Assembly: GCA_965243095.1 (NCBI GenBank)
Contig: OZ251530.1
Span: 124,001 to 188,000, forward strand
Source of the DNA: VXYL01 sp965243095
GTDB taxonomy: Bacteria; Pseudomonadota; Gammaproteobacteria; Pseudomonadales; Azotimanducaceae
Direction: 5' to 3'
Length of the DNA: 64,000 bases
In this document: positions 8,055 through 15,421 of the stretch, one piece after another
Numbering within the stretch: position 1 is the stretch's first letter
Layout: each line of letters starts with the position of its first letter
Program-made: the position numbers and the translations under genes
Notes under the pieces: generated by a model
Told to the model about the DNA's origin: nothing
The model's database searches: none
Seen by the model: only the letters and a program-made list of their open reading frames with translations

Positions 8055-9230
8055 GTGCCTGCCGATGAGTTTTTCGCCGAATCGCCGGAAGCGGTCGGTT
8101 TGGATGCCGACAAAGTCGCCGCGGTGGTGGCGCGGGTGCGGCGGGAAGTGGACGAAGGGCTGTTGCCGTCGGCGCAGATCGCCGTCGCCCGGCACGGCAA
8201 GCTGGCGCTGTTCGAGACGGTGGGCGACGCCACCTGCGACACGCTGTATTGCGTCTTCTCCTGCACCAAGGCCATCACCAGCGCGGCGGCTTGGCTGCTC
8301 ATGGAACGTGATCAACTGCACTTGAGCCAGCGCGTAGCGGACATCGTGCCGGAGTTCGGCACGAACGGCAAAGAAGTGATCACGGTGGAGCAGTTGTTCG
8401 TCCACAACGCCGGGTTCCCGCACGCGCCGTTCGCGCCGGCGGATTGGCCGGACAAGCAGCGGCGCTTGGCGCGGTTCGCGTCTTGGCGGCTGAACTGGCC
8501 GCCCGGTTCGCGCTTCGAGTACCACCCCACGTCCAGCATGTGGGTGCTGGCGGAGGTCATCGAGCGCAAGACCGGGCGCGATTTCCACGAGTTCGTGCGG
8601 ACGGAGATCGCGCAGCGGCTGGCGTTGCCGGACCTACACGTTGGCTTGCCGCCGGAGCAGAACCACCGCGTCGCCGAACTCACGCATTGCGGCGCAGCGA
8701 TGTCGGCGGAGGACTACGCCCGCCTGGGCATTCCCGAACCGCCGGTGACGGAAGTGACCGAGGAGGCGATCCTCAGCTTCAACCGCGAGGACGTGCGCGC
8801 CGTGGGGGTGCCCGGCGGCGGCGGCATCATGACCGCGGCCGAACTCGCGTTGTTCTACCAAGCGCTGATGCACGGCGGCAGCCGCGGCCACCTGCGCGTT
8901 TGGCGCAACGACACGATGGCGACGGCGCGCTACGTGCGCTCCGGCGAGCTGGCGGATCCGCTCACCGGCAAGCGCGTCAACCGCGGCCTCGGCATCGTCG
9001 TCGCCGGCGATGCGGATCGCAACTTCCGCGGCTTCGGCCACGCCAACTCCCCGTTCGCGTTCGGCCACGGCGGCGCCGGCGGGCAGATCGGCTGGGCGGA
9101 TCCCGGCAGCGGCATCTCCATGGGCTATTGCACCAACGGCCACGACCGCAACCCGCTGCGCATGGGGCGGCGCACGGTGAGCATCTCCAACCACGTCGCG
9201 CGGCTGGCGCCCGAGGTGGCGGCGGACTGA
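8055..9230 (+). CDS. beta-lactamase-fold serine hydrolase (EstB/class C type)
   Basis: 391 residues from GTG 8055; AGAGGAG lies 8-14 nt upstream and fixes the start. It has the S-x-x-K catalytic motif SCTK (Ser69, Lys72), a YHPTSS motif at the usual Y-x-N place, and HGGAGG near the C-terminus in place of KTG. There is no signal peptide, so it is probably a cytoplasmic esterase or amide hydrolase rather than an antibiotic-degrading enzyme. The substrate is unknown. The epimerase gene follows 59 bp downstream on the same strand and may be cotranscribed. Confidence 0.88.
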   Translation: MPADEFFAESPEAVGLDADKVAAVVARVRREVDEGLLPSAQIAVARHGKLALFETVGDATCDTLYCVFSCTKAITSAAAWLLMERDQLHLSQRVADIVPEFGTNGKEVITVEQLFVHNAGFPHAPFAPADWPDKQRRLARFASWRLNWPPGSRFEYHPTSSMWVLAEVIERKTGRDFHEFVRTEIAQRLALPDLHVGLPPEQNHRVAELTHCGAAMSAEDYARLGIPEPPVTEVTEEAILSFNREDVRAVGVPGGGGIMTAAELALFYQALMHGGSRGHLRVWRNDTMATARYVRSGELADPLTGKRVNRGLGIVVAGDADRNFRGFGHANSPFAFGHGGAGGQIGWADPGSGISMGYCTNGHDRNPLRMGRRTVSISNHVARLAPEVAAD

Positions 9231-9289
9231 AAGCGAGCGCCGGGCGGTTGTTGTACGCTTGGCGCTTCGACAACACGAGGGAGGTCGCA

Positions 9290-10399
9290 ATGGCGGCAAT
9301 TTCTGGGCCGGGCGACGGGCCCGTCGCGGTAACGGGCGCGTCGGGTTTCATCGGCGCGCATGTGGTACACAATCTGGTCGAGGCTGGTTACGCGGTGCGC
9401 GCCTGCATGCGCGACACCAGCCGCGAGGACAAGACGGCGTACCTCAAGGAGATGGACGCCAAGGGCCCGGGCAGCGTTGAGCTCCTGTCCGTGGACTTGA
9501 TGGACGCCGCCAACGGCGGCTACGACGACGCTTTCGCCGGCTGCAGCGCGGTGTTTCACGTCGCCGCCGAGATCGGCACGGACAAGCGCTACGGCCCGCC
9601 GGTGCGGGAGCGCATGTACGCGAGCCTGCTGGACATGACCGCTGGCATTCTGGAGTCCTGCCGCAAGAGCGGCACCGTGAAGCGCGTCATCTACACCTCC
9701 TCCACCGCTGCGGTGATGGGGCCGGGCGCTCCGGACCGTCCGGAAAACTACATGTACACCGAGGACGACTGGGCCGGCGGCAGCTACGAGACGCTGGACG
9801 CCCGCTACACGCGCCCCAACAAGGACGGCGAAATGGTCAGCCACTGGACGGCCGAGCACGCCACCTACGCCAAGGGCAAAGTGGACGCCGAGCGCTACGG
9901 CTACGACTTCGGCGCCAAGCACGGCATCGACGTGATCTCCATCTGCCCCTGCCATGTGCTGGGGCCGCTGTTCGGCGCGCCCCACAACACGATTTGGCAG
10001 CGGCGCATCGGTCTCATGCTCTCCGGCACCACGGACTTCAGCGACGACGGCTTTCAGTGGAACATCATCGACGTGCGCGACATCGCCCAAGCGCAGCGGT
10101 TGGCTGCCGAAAGCCCACGCGCGGGCAACGGCTCGCGCTACATGATGGTGGCCACGGACGAATCGGGCGAACCGTCCATGCCCATGCTCCTCGACCTGCT
10201 GGGGGAGCTCTACCCGAACATCAACGTGGCCGGCGACTACTACCCGCCACCCACCGACGCCCGGCTGCGCGCCCGCTGCACCAAGGCCATCAACGAGTTG
10301 GGCTTGGTCACGCACAACGTCCGCGACACGTTGAAGGACACTGGTGACAGTTTGATTGCGCTGGGCGTCATCGAGCCCGCCTACAAGGCGGACGCCTAG
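9290..10399 (+). CDS. NAD(P)-dependent epimerase/dehydratase-type reductase
   Basis: 369 residues from ATG 9290, with GAGGGAGG about 6 nt upstream. The N-terminal Rossmann motif VTGASGFIGAHVV (about 13-25) and the catalytic YxxxK (YAKGK) mark an extended short-chain dehydrogenase, closest in style to dihydroflavonol-4-reductase/aldehyde reductases. The YTSSTAAVMGPG segment supplies the active-site serine and threonine. The physiological substrate cannot be told. A strong hairpin 15 bp after the stop ends the unit. Confidence 0.88.
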   Translation: MAAISGPGDGPVAVTGASGFIGAHVVHNLVEAGYAVRACMRDTSREDKTAYLKEMDAKGPGSVELLSVDLMDAANGGYDDAFAGCSAVFHVAAEIGTDKRYGPPVRERMYASLLDMTAGILESCRKSGTVKRVIYTSSTAAVMGPGAPDRPENYMYTEDDWAGGSYETLDARYTRPNKDGEMVSHWTAEHATYAKGKVDAERYGYDFGAKHGIDVISICPCHVLGPLFGAPHNTIWQRRIGLMLSGTTDFSDDGFQWNIIDVRDIAQAQRLAAESPRAGNGSRYMMVATDESGEPSMPMLLDLLGELYPNINVAGDYYPPPTDARLRARCTKAINELGLVTHNVRDTLKDTGDSLIALGVIEPAYKADA

Positions 10400-10414
10400 A
10401 TCGCGTTGGGAAAG

Positions 10415-10444
10415 ACCCAAGGGGCGTGGCCGCGCCCCTTGGGT
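10415..10444. terminator. bidirectional terminator hairpin
   Basis: A perfect 12-bp inverted repeat (ACCCAAGGGGCG / CGCCCCTTGGGT, 6-nt loop) sits between the convergent epimerase and amtB genes. There is no long U tract, but the position and stem strength fit a shared terminator. Confidence 0.75.
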
Positions 10445-10455
10445 ATCTGCCGCGG

Positions 10456-11712
10456 TCAGGCGGCTTGAACGAACTCCGGGTAGGCTTCGATACCCGTTTC
10501 GGAAAGGTCCACTCCGGCCTGCTCCTCTTCTTCGGAGACGCGGATGCCCATCGTCACCTTGAGGATCAGCCAGACAATTAGCGCCGCCACGAACACCCAA
10601 CCGAAGATGCCGGCAATGCCAATCAACTGCCCCCCGATGGTCGCCTCGCCGTTGTTGAACACCACGGCCAGAACGCCCCAGATGCCGCAGGTGCCGTGAA
10701 CGCTGATGGCGCCCACCGGGTCGTCGATTTTGATCTTGTCGAGCAGCACGATGGAGGTCACCACGATCACGCCGCCCACCGCGCCGATCAACATCGACCA
10801 GAACGGTTCCGGCGAAAGCGGGTCGGCGGTGATGGCCACCAACCCCGCCAAGGCGCCGTTCAGCGCCATGGTCAAGTCCGCCTTGCCGAACCACGCCCGC
10901 GCCAGCACCAGCGCCGCCACCAAGCCGCCGCACGCGGCGATGTTGGTGTTCACGAACACCTGCGCCACGGCGTTGGCCTCGTCCACGTTGGAGAGCTTGA
11001 GCTCCGAGCCGCCGTTGAAGCCGAACCAGCCGAACCAGAGGATGAACATGCCCAGCGTCGCCAGCGGCATGTTGCAACCGGGGAGGGCGTTCGCCGAACC
11101 GTCCGGCCGGTATTTGCCGCTGCGCGGGCCGAGCAGGATGACGCCCGCCAAGGCCGCCGCCGCGCCACACAGGTGGACGATGCCGGAGCCGGCGAAATCC
11201 GAGTAGCCGAGATCGCTCAACCAGCCGCCGCCCCAAGTCCACATGCCCTGCACCGGATAGATGACGCCGGTCATCACCACGGCGAAGAGGAGGAACGCCC
11301 ACAGCTTCATCCGCTCCGCCACCGCGCCGGAGACGATGGACATGGCGGTGGCCACGAACACCACTTGGAAGAAGTAGTCCGAACGCTCCGAGTGATCCGT
11401 CGCCACGCCGCCGGCGGTGCCGGCGAGGATCTGCTCGGTGGTGTTCTCCACCCCGATCAACCAGCCGAAACTCGGCAGAACGCCGCCTTCCGGCGCGTCC
11501 ATGTACATGAAGTTGTAGCCAACGAGCAGGTACATGATGCACGCGATGGAGTAGAGGGCGACGTTCTTGGTGAGGATTTCGGACGTGTTCTTGGCGCGCA
11601 CCAAGCCGGCTTCGAGCATCGAAAAGCCGCTCGCCATGAACATCACCAGAACACCCATCAACAGAAAGTAAAAGGTGTCCAGCGCGTAGTTGGTTTGGAT
11701 GAGATCTTCCAC
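10456..11712 (-). CDS. amtB: ammonium transporter Amt
   Basis: 418 residues with eleven predicted membrane helices. Amt signatures include DFAGSGIVHLCG (the first pore histidine) and SVHGTCGIWG (the second), plus GCNMPLATLGMFILWFGWFGFNGGS. The N-terminus starts without a long signal peptide. It transports ammonium/ammonia across the inner membrane and is normally blocked by uncharged GlnK. It is the third gene of torF-glnK-amtB, 99 bp after glnK. Expression is expected to follow the sigma-54/NtrC signals upstream of torF. Confidence 0.95.
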   Translation of the reverse strand: MEDLIQTNYALDTFYFLLMGVLVMFMASGFSMLEAGLVRAKNTSEILTKNVALYSIACIMYLLVGYNFMYMDAPEGGVLPSFGWLIGVENTTEQILAGTAGGVATDHSERSDYFFQVVFVATAMSIVSGAVAERMKLWAFLLFAVVMTGVIYPVQGMWTWGGGWLSDLGYSDFAGSGIVHLCGAAAALAGVILLGPRSGKYRPDGSANALPGCNMPLATLGMFILWFGWFGFNGGSELKLSNVDEANAVAQVFVNTNIAACGGLVAALVLARAWFGKADLTMALNGALAGLVAITADPLSPEPFWSMLIGAVGGVIVVTSIVLLDKIKIDDPVGAISVHGTCGIWGVLAVVFNNGEATIGGQLIGIAGIFGWVFVAALIVWLILKVTMGIRVSEEEEQAGVDLSETGIEAYPEFVQAA

Positions 11713-11811
11713 GAATCCTCTCCTAGTGGTTGCGCGCCTTGCGGGGCGCGGGCCGGCGGCGAACTTGACTCATCTGGAGAGAGGTCAATGCCGCTCAGAG
11801 TAGTGCGGCGG

Positions 11812-12150
11812 TCACACGGCGTCGGTGCCGGTTTCCCCCGTTCGGATGCGCACGACCTCCTCCAAGGAGAAGACGAAGATCTTGCCGTCCCCAACCTTGC
11901 CGGTGTTCGCCGCCTTGCCGATGGCTTCCAGGCATTGATCCAAGAGCCCGTCGTCCACGGCCACCTCGACTTTGACTTTCGGCAGAAAGTCAACGACGTA
12001 CTCGGCGCCCCGGTACAGCTCGGTGTGCCCCTTTTGGCGGCCGAAGCCTTTCACTTCCGTCACCGTCATGCCCTGGACGCCGATTTCGGAAAGCGATTCC
12101 CGAACGTCGTCGAGCTTGAACGGTTTGATGATTGCCGTGATGAGTTTCAT
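11812..12150 (-). CDS. glnK: nitrogen regulatory P-II protein GlnK
   Basis: 112 residues, the standard P-II length. It has MKLITAIIKPFKLDDVRESL, the T-loop with the uridylylation site Tyr51 (ELYRGAEYVVDF), the ATP-binding segment TGKVGDGKIFV, and the C-terminal RIRTGETGTDAV. It senses 2-oxoglutarate and ADP/ATP and, when unmodified, binds and shuts AmtB. It lies between torF and amtB, the usual glnK-amtB pair. A GC hairpin is present in the 139-bp gap before it (12236-12261), which may trim torF-glnK readthrough. Confidence 0.96.
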   Translation of the reverse strand: MKLITAIIKPFKLDDVRESLSEIGVQGMTVTEVKGFGRQKGHTELYRGAEYVVDFLPKVKVEVAVDDGLLDQCLEAIGKAANTGKVGDGKIFVFSLEEVVRIRTGETGTDAV

Positions 12151-12289
12151 TTCGTCCTCCCTTCTTCGCCGGATCGGCCGGTGCCGGTTTGGTCGGCGCC
12201 GCGCCTTCGGCGATGTTGGTCTTGAGGTTCCGCCTGCGCGGCCCGGCGAACCGAGCCGCGCAAGACCTTCCCGTTGCGCTGTGCCTCGG

Positions 12290-12970
12290 CTAGAGGCTCT
12301 TCGCCAGCGTGAACACCGGGCGCAGCTCGCAGTCCTTGCCGCATTCCTCGTTGTTCGTGCCCACCAATCCTACGGTGACGTCGATGCCGACGTCGGTGCC
12401 GTAGGTGATGCTGGCGCTGTAGTCGACGTAGTCGTCGAAAACGAAAATCTCATCCCCCTTGTAATCCCCTTTGCTGTAGCCGATGGACACGCTGCCGGAG
12501 ACGCTGTCGCTGAACGACTTCTCGTACGAGACGGCGGGGTAGATGAAGCTCAGGTCATCCGTCCCCAAGTACGCCGGCGAGTAGTTGATGCTGAGCGACA
12601 CGTCGCCGAAGGAAAGGGCAGCCGCGTACTCTTGGTAGTTCAGCGCATCGCGGTCGTTGGGGTAGTCGAAGTAGATGGCGGTGAGATCCAGCGACACGCC
12701 ATCGGAGATCTCCTTGCTCCAGCCGACGTACAAGTCCCATTCCATGGACGTCTCGCCGAAGTTGACGGTGGACGCCCAGGTGCCGACCGAGAAACCCGAG
12801 TCGAAGCCGACGTCGAACCCGCCTTGGATGGCCGGATCGCGCAGCGTTTGCGACCACCCGCGGAACGAGTAGTCCGTCGTCAACGCGACGTTGGCGGAGA
12901 ACTCCGCGCCGGTCGCCGCCGAAGCGGTCAGCAGGCCTGCCGCGGCAAGCGCTTTCAGTAGCATCTTCAT
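12290..12970 (-). CDS. TorF-family putative porin
   Basis: 226 residues with a Sec signal (MKMLLKALAAAGLLTASAATGA) and alternating beta strands such as FSANVALTTDYSFRGWSQT. That opening is characteristic of the TIGR02001/TorF family, and the protein has an aromatic-ended barrel. The C-terminus ends FTLAKSL. Members often sit beside glnK and amtB, as here, and may admit small nitrogen solutes through the outer membrane; that role is inferred from context. It is the first gene of the nitrogen operon, 91 bp downstream of the -12 element. Confidence 0.88.
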   Translation of the reverse strand: MKMLLKALAAAGLLTASAATGAEFSANVALTTDYSFRGWSQTLRDPAIQGGFDVGFDSGFSVGTWASTVNFGETSMEWDLYVGWSKEISDGVSLDLTAIYFDYPNDRDALNYQEYAAALSFGDVSLSINYSPAYLGTDDLSFIYPAVSYEKSFSDSVSGSVSIGYSKGDYKGDEIFVFDDYVDYSASITYGTDVGIDVTVGLVGTNNEECGKDCELRPVFTLAKSL

Positions 12971-13061
12971 GTGTCAATCCTCACTGTCGAGTGGTGTTAC
13001 GAACGGGCGTCGCCGGATGTTCGTCCGCGCAACACGCCCACACACACAAGGTTCGCATAAG

Positions 13062-13077
13062 AGCAAGGGGTGTGCCA
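13062..13077 (-). promoter_or_regulatory. sigma-54 promoter of torF-glnK-amtB
   Basis: On the minus strand this reads TGGCACACCCCTTGCT. It matches the -24/-12 consensus TGGCAC-N5-TTGCW exactly, with GG and GC ten bases apart. It points at torF and implies a transcript start near 13051 and a leader of about 80 nt. Confidence 0.88.
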
Positions 13078-13175
13078 CAACGGACTATTTCGTTTATTTT
13101 CAACATCTTATGACGTTCTTGCCATGCGCCGACCGCCATCAGCCGTGCCTTATTGCGTAGCATTTCGGTGCAAAG

Positions 13176-13192
13176 CGCACCAAAAAGGTGCC
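13176..13192. promoter_or_regulatory. NtrC-type enhancer palindrome
   Basis: CGCACCAAAAAGGTGCC is a 17-bp near-perfect palindrome. It fits the NtrC site pattern GCAC-C/T-A-N3-T/A-G-GTGC. Its centre is about 135 bp upstream of the inferred torF start, a typical NtrC enhancer distance. A GGTGCA half-site follows at 13167-13172. The site also lies about 100 bp before comM. Confidence 0.7.
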
Positions 13193-13292
13193 ACCGGCGG
13201 TCGAAAAAAGGCGCACGCCGGGGCGATTTCCCACACCGCGCATGGGCGTTTTCCGCTTCCGCCCGCCACCGGCGCCGCGCAAACTTCGGCGC

Positions 13293-14789
13293 ATGTCCAT
13301 ACCCGTCCGAACCCGCGCCCAAGTAGGCGTCGATGCCCCGCCCGTGCTCGTGGAAGCGCACTTCCAAGCCGGCACGCCTTGCTTCACCTTGGTGGGCATG
13401 GCGCAGAAGGCGGTGCGCGAGGCCCGCGACCGCGTGCGCAGCGCCATCAAGAACGTCGGCTTCAAGTACCCGCAGGGCCGGGTGGTGGTCAACCTTGCGC
13501 CAGCGGATCTGGCGAAGCACGGCGGCCGCTACGACCTCGCCATCGCCATCGCCATCCTCACCGCCACCGAGCAGGTGGAAAGCCGCCACTTGGCCCGCTT
13601 GGAGTTCCTCGGCGAGCTCTCCCTGTATGGCGAGCTGCGTCCGGTGCGCGGGGCGTTCTGCGCCGCCGCGAAGCTCCGCACGACGAGCGCAGGCGAACAA
13701 CCGGCGCGGCTGGTGGTGCCCCTGGCCCATCGCGCCGAACTGGCGCCGCTTACGGACGTGGCGGTGCATCCGGCCGCCTCGCTGCTGGATGTGGTGCGCC
13801 TGCTGCAAGCGGAGACGTTGCCGCCCCCGGCCGCATTGCCACCCCCGGCCGCGGCGCCGCGCCGCCCGCGAATCGCCCTCTCGGACGTGCGCGGCCAAGC
13901 CCATGCCAAGCGCGCCTTGGCGGTGGCCGCCGCCGGCGCCCACCACATGTTGATGACCGGCCCGCCCGGCACCGGCAAGACCATGCTGGCAAGAAGGCTC
14001 GCCGCGCTGCTGCCGCCGTTGGCCAAAACCGAGGCCATCGACGTGGCCAACGTGTACTCGGTTTCCGGTCGCCGCCCGCCGCCGTTCGGCGTGCGCCCTT
14101 ACTGCGACCCGCACCACACCGCTTCCGCCGCGGCGATGGTTGGCGGCGGCAATCCTGTGGCCCCGGGCGAGGTGACGCTGGCGCACTGCGGCGTGTTGTT
14201 CCTAGACGAGCTGCCCGAGTTCCAACGCGACGTGCTTGAAGCCCTGCGCGAGCCGCTGGAGGAACACGCCATCGCCGTCGCCCGCGTGCAGCAAACCGTG
14301 CGTTTCCCGGCGCGCTTCCAACTCATCGCCGCGATGAATCCCTGCCCCGCCGGCTACGTCTGCGACGAAGCCCGCTGCCGCTGCACGCCGCAACAGATCC
14401 GCCAATACCGCGGCCGCGTCTCCGGGCCGCTGCTGGATCGCATCGACATTCGCGTGGAAGTGGGCCCGGTCTCGGACGAGGACTTGTGGGAGACCAAAGC
14501 TCAGTCCGGCGACGACGACTCCCTGCGCGACGCCATCGCGCTGGCGCGAGAACGCCAGCTGCAGCGCTGCGGCAAAGCCAACGCCGCGCTCGGAGCAGCC
14601 GAAGTGGATGCGTTCTGCGTCCTCGAAGACGCCGCCAGCGCCCTCCTGCGCCGCGCCGCCAAACGCTTCGGCCTCTCGGCGCGAGGCGTACACCGCGTAC
14701 GCAAAGTGGCGCGGACGGTGGCTGACCTAGCCGGCGCCGAGGTAATCGGCACGGCCCATGCAGCGGAAGCGCTCGGCTATCGAACGTGA
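13293..14789 (+). CDS. comM: ComM/YifB magnesium-chelatase-like AAA+ helicase
   Basis: 498 residues from ATG 13293, matching the family N-terminus (VRTRAQVGVDAPPVLVEAHF). Domains in order: an N-terminal S5-like ChlI domain; the AAA+ core with Walker A GPPGTGKT (223-230) and Walker B VLFLDELPEF; then a Cys-rich segment (PCPAGYVCDEARCRCTP) and the C-terminal lid. ComM drives branch migration during natural transformation and recombination of imported DNA. The first Lon-like stretch has TPCFTLVG where most have TPGFTLVG, a minor change. It is divergent from the nitrogen operon; the 322-bp gap holds the sigma-54 and NtrC sites. Confidence 0.93.
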   Translation: MSIPVRTRAQVGVDAPPVLVEAHFQAGTPCFTLVGMAQKAVREARDRVRSAIKNVGFKYPQGRVVVNLAPADLAKHGGRYDLAIAIAILTATEQVESRHLARLEFLGELSLYGELRPVRGAFCAAAKLRTTSAGEQPARLVVPLAHRAELAPLTDVAVHPAASLLDVVRLLQAETLPPPAALPPPAAAPRRPRIALSDVRGQAHAKRALAVAAAGAHHMLMTGPPGTGKTMLARRLAALLPPLAKTEAIDVANVYSVSGRRPPPFGVRPYCDPHHTASAAAMVGGGNPVAPGEVTLAHCGVLFLDELPEFQRDVLEALREPLEEHAIAVARVQQTVRFPARFQLIAAMNPCPAGYVCDEARCRCTPQQIRQYRGRVSGPLLDRIDIRVEVGPVSDEDLWETKAQSGDDDSLRDAIALARERQLQRCGKANAALGAAEVDAFCVLEDAASALLRRAAKRFGLSARGVHRVRKVARTVADLAGAEVIGTAHAAEALGYRT

Positions 14790-14856
14790 AGCCAGCGCTT
14801 GAGGGAGGGGGGGTAGGCGTAGTGCGGGGAGCGGTGCGGCTGGCTTGCTCTGGCGA

Positions 14857-15288
14857 CTATTCGGGCGCCGTGGTCATGTAGTCGATGGCGGCCTGCAGCT
14901 CGGCATCCGTGCAGTTCATGCAGGTGCCCATCGGCGGCATCGTGTTGAGGCCCTCTTTGGTGACCCGCAGCAACGCTTCGGCGCCTTTCGCCAGCCGCGT
15001 GGCCCACGCCGCCGCGTCCGCCAGTTTCGGCGCGTCGTTCAGGCCGGTGGCGTGGCAGACATGGCAATGCGCGGCGTACACCGCTTCGCCGCTGCGTCCC
15101 TCCGCCGCGGCCGGCGCCGGCGCGGCGGTTCGCCCGCCGCAGTCCTCGCCTTGCAGGCACAGCTCGCCGAACGGCCGTGTGCGCTCGGCGATGTCCGCCA
15201 CCGTGTCGAACGGCACGGCCTGCGCAAGCGCGAAACCGGCGGCGAGCGCCGCCACGATCCCCAGAGCTTTGTTCCGTGCGTATCGCAT
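14857..15288 (-). CDS. cytochrome c5-type monoheme protein
   Basis: 143 residues from ATG 15288. It has a signal peptide (MRYARNKALGIVAALAAGFALAQA), a linker with FGELCLQGEDCG, the heme motif CHVCH (75-79), and the c5-type second cysteine pair in MPPMGTCMNCTDAEL, whose Met is the likely axial ligand. Such proteins carry electrons to terminal oxidases in the periplasm of gammaproteobacteria. It would depend on the ccm system, part of which lies at 4.5-5.9 kb. An alternative start at 15303 adds five residues. Confidence 0.88.
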   Translation of the reverse strand: MRYARNKALGIVAALAAGFALAQAVPFDTVADIAERTRPFGELCLQGEDCGGRTAAPAPAAAEGRSGEAVYAAHCHVCHATGLNDAPKLADAAAWATRLAKGAEALLRVTKEGLNTMPPMGTCMNCTDAELQAAIDYMTTAPE

Positions 15289-15421
15289 GAAGGCGCACCT
15301 CATCGACTGCCAACGCCTGCGATCATAGCGCACGACGACCGGCGCGGAAAATCGTCTATTCTTGCTATTCTGGCGGGCCCCGGCGGGCTCCCGCGGGCTC
15401 CGGCGAGCATGGGGAGTTGAC

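Noticed and set aside
9125..11542. Very long ORF antisense to the epimerase and in another frame of amtB
   Set aside because: It spans two real genes and their terminator and has no recognisable domain; a GC-rich shadow.
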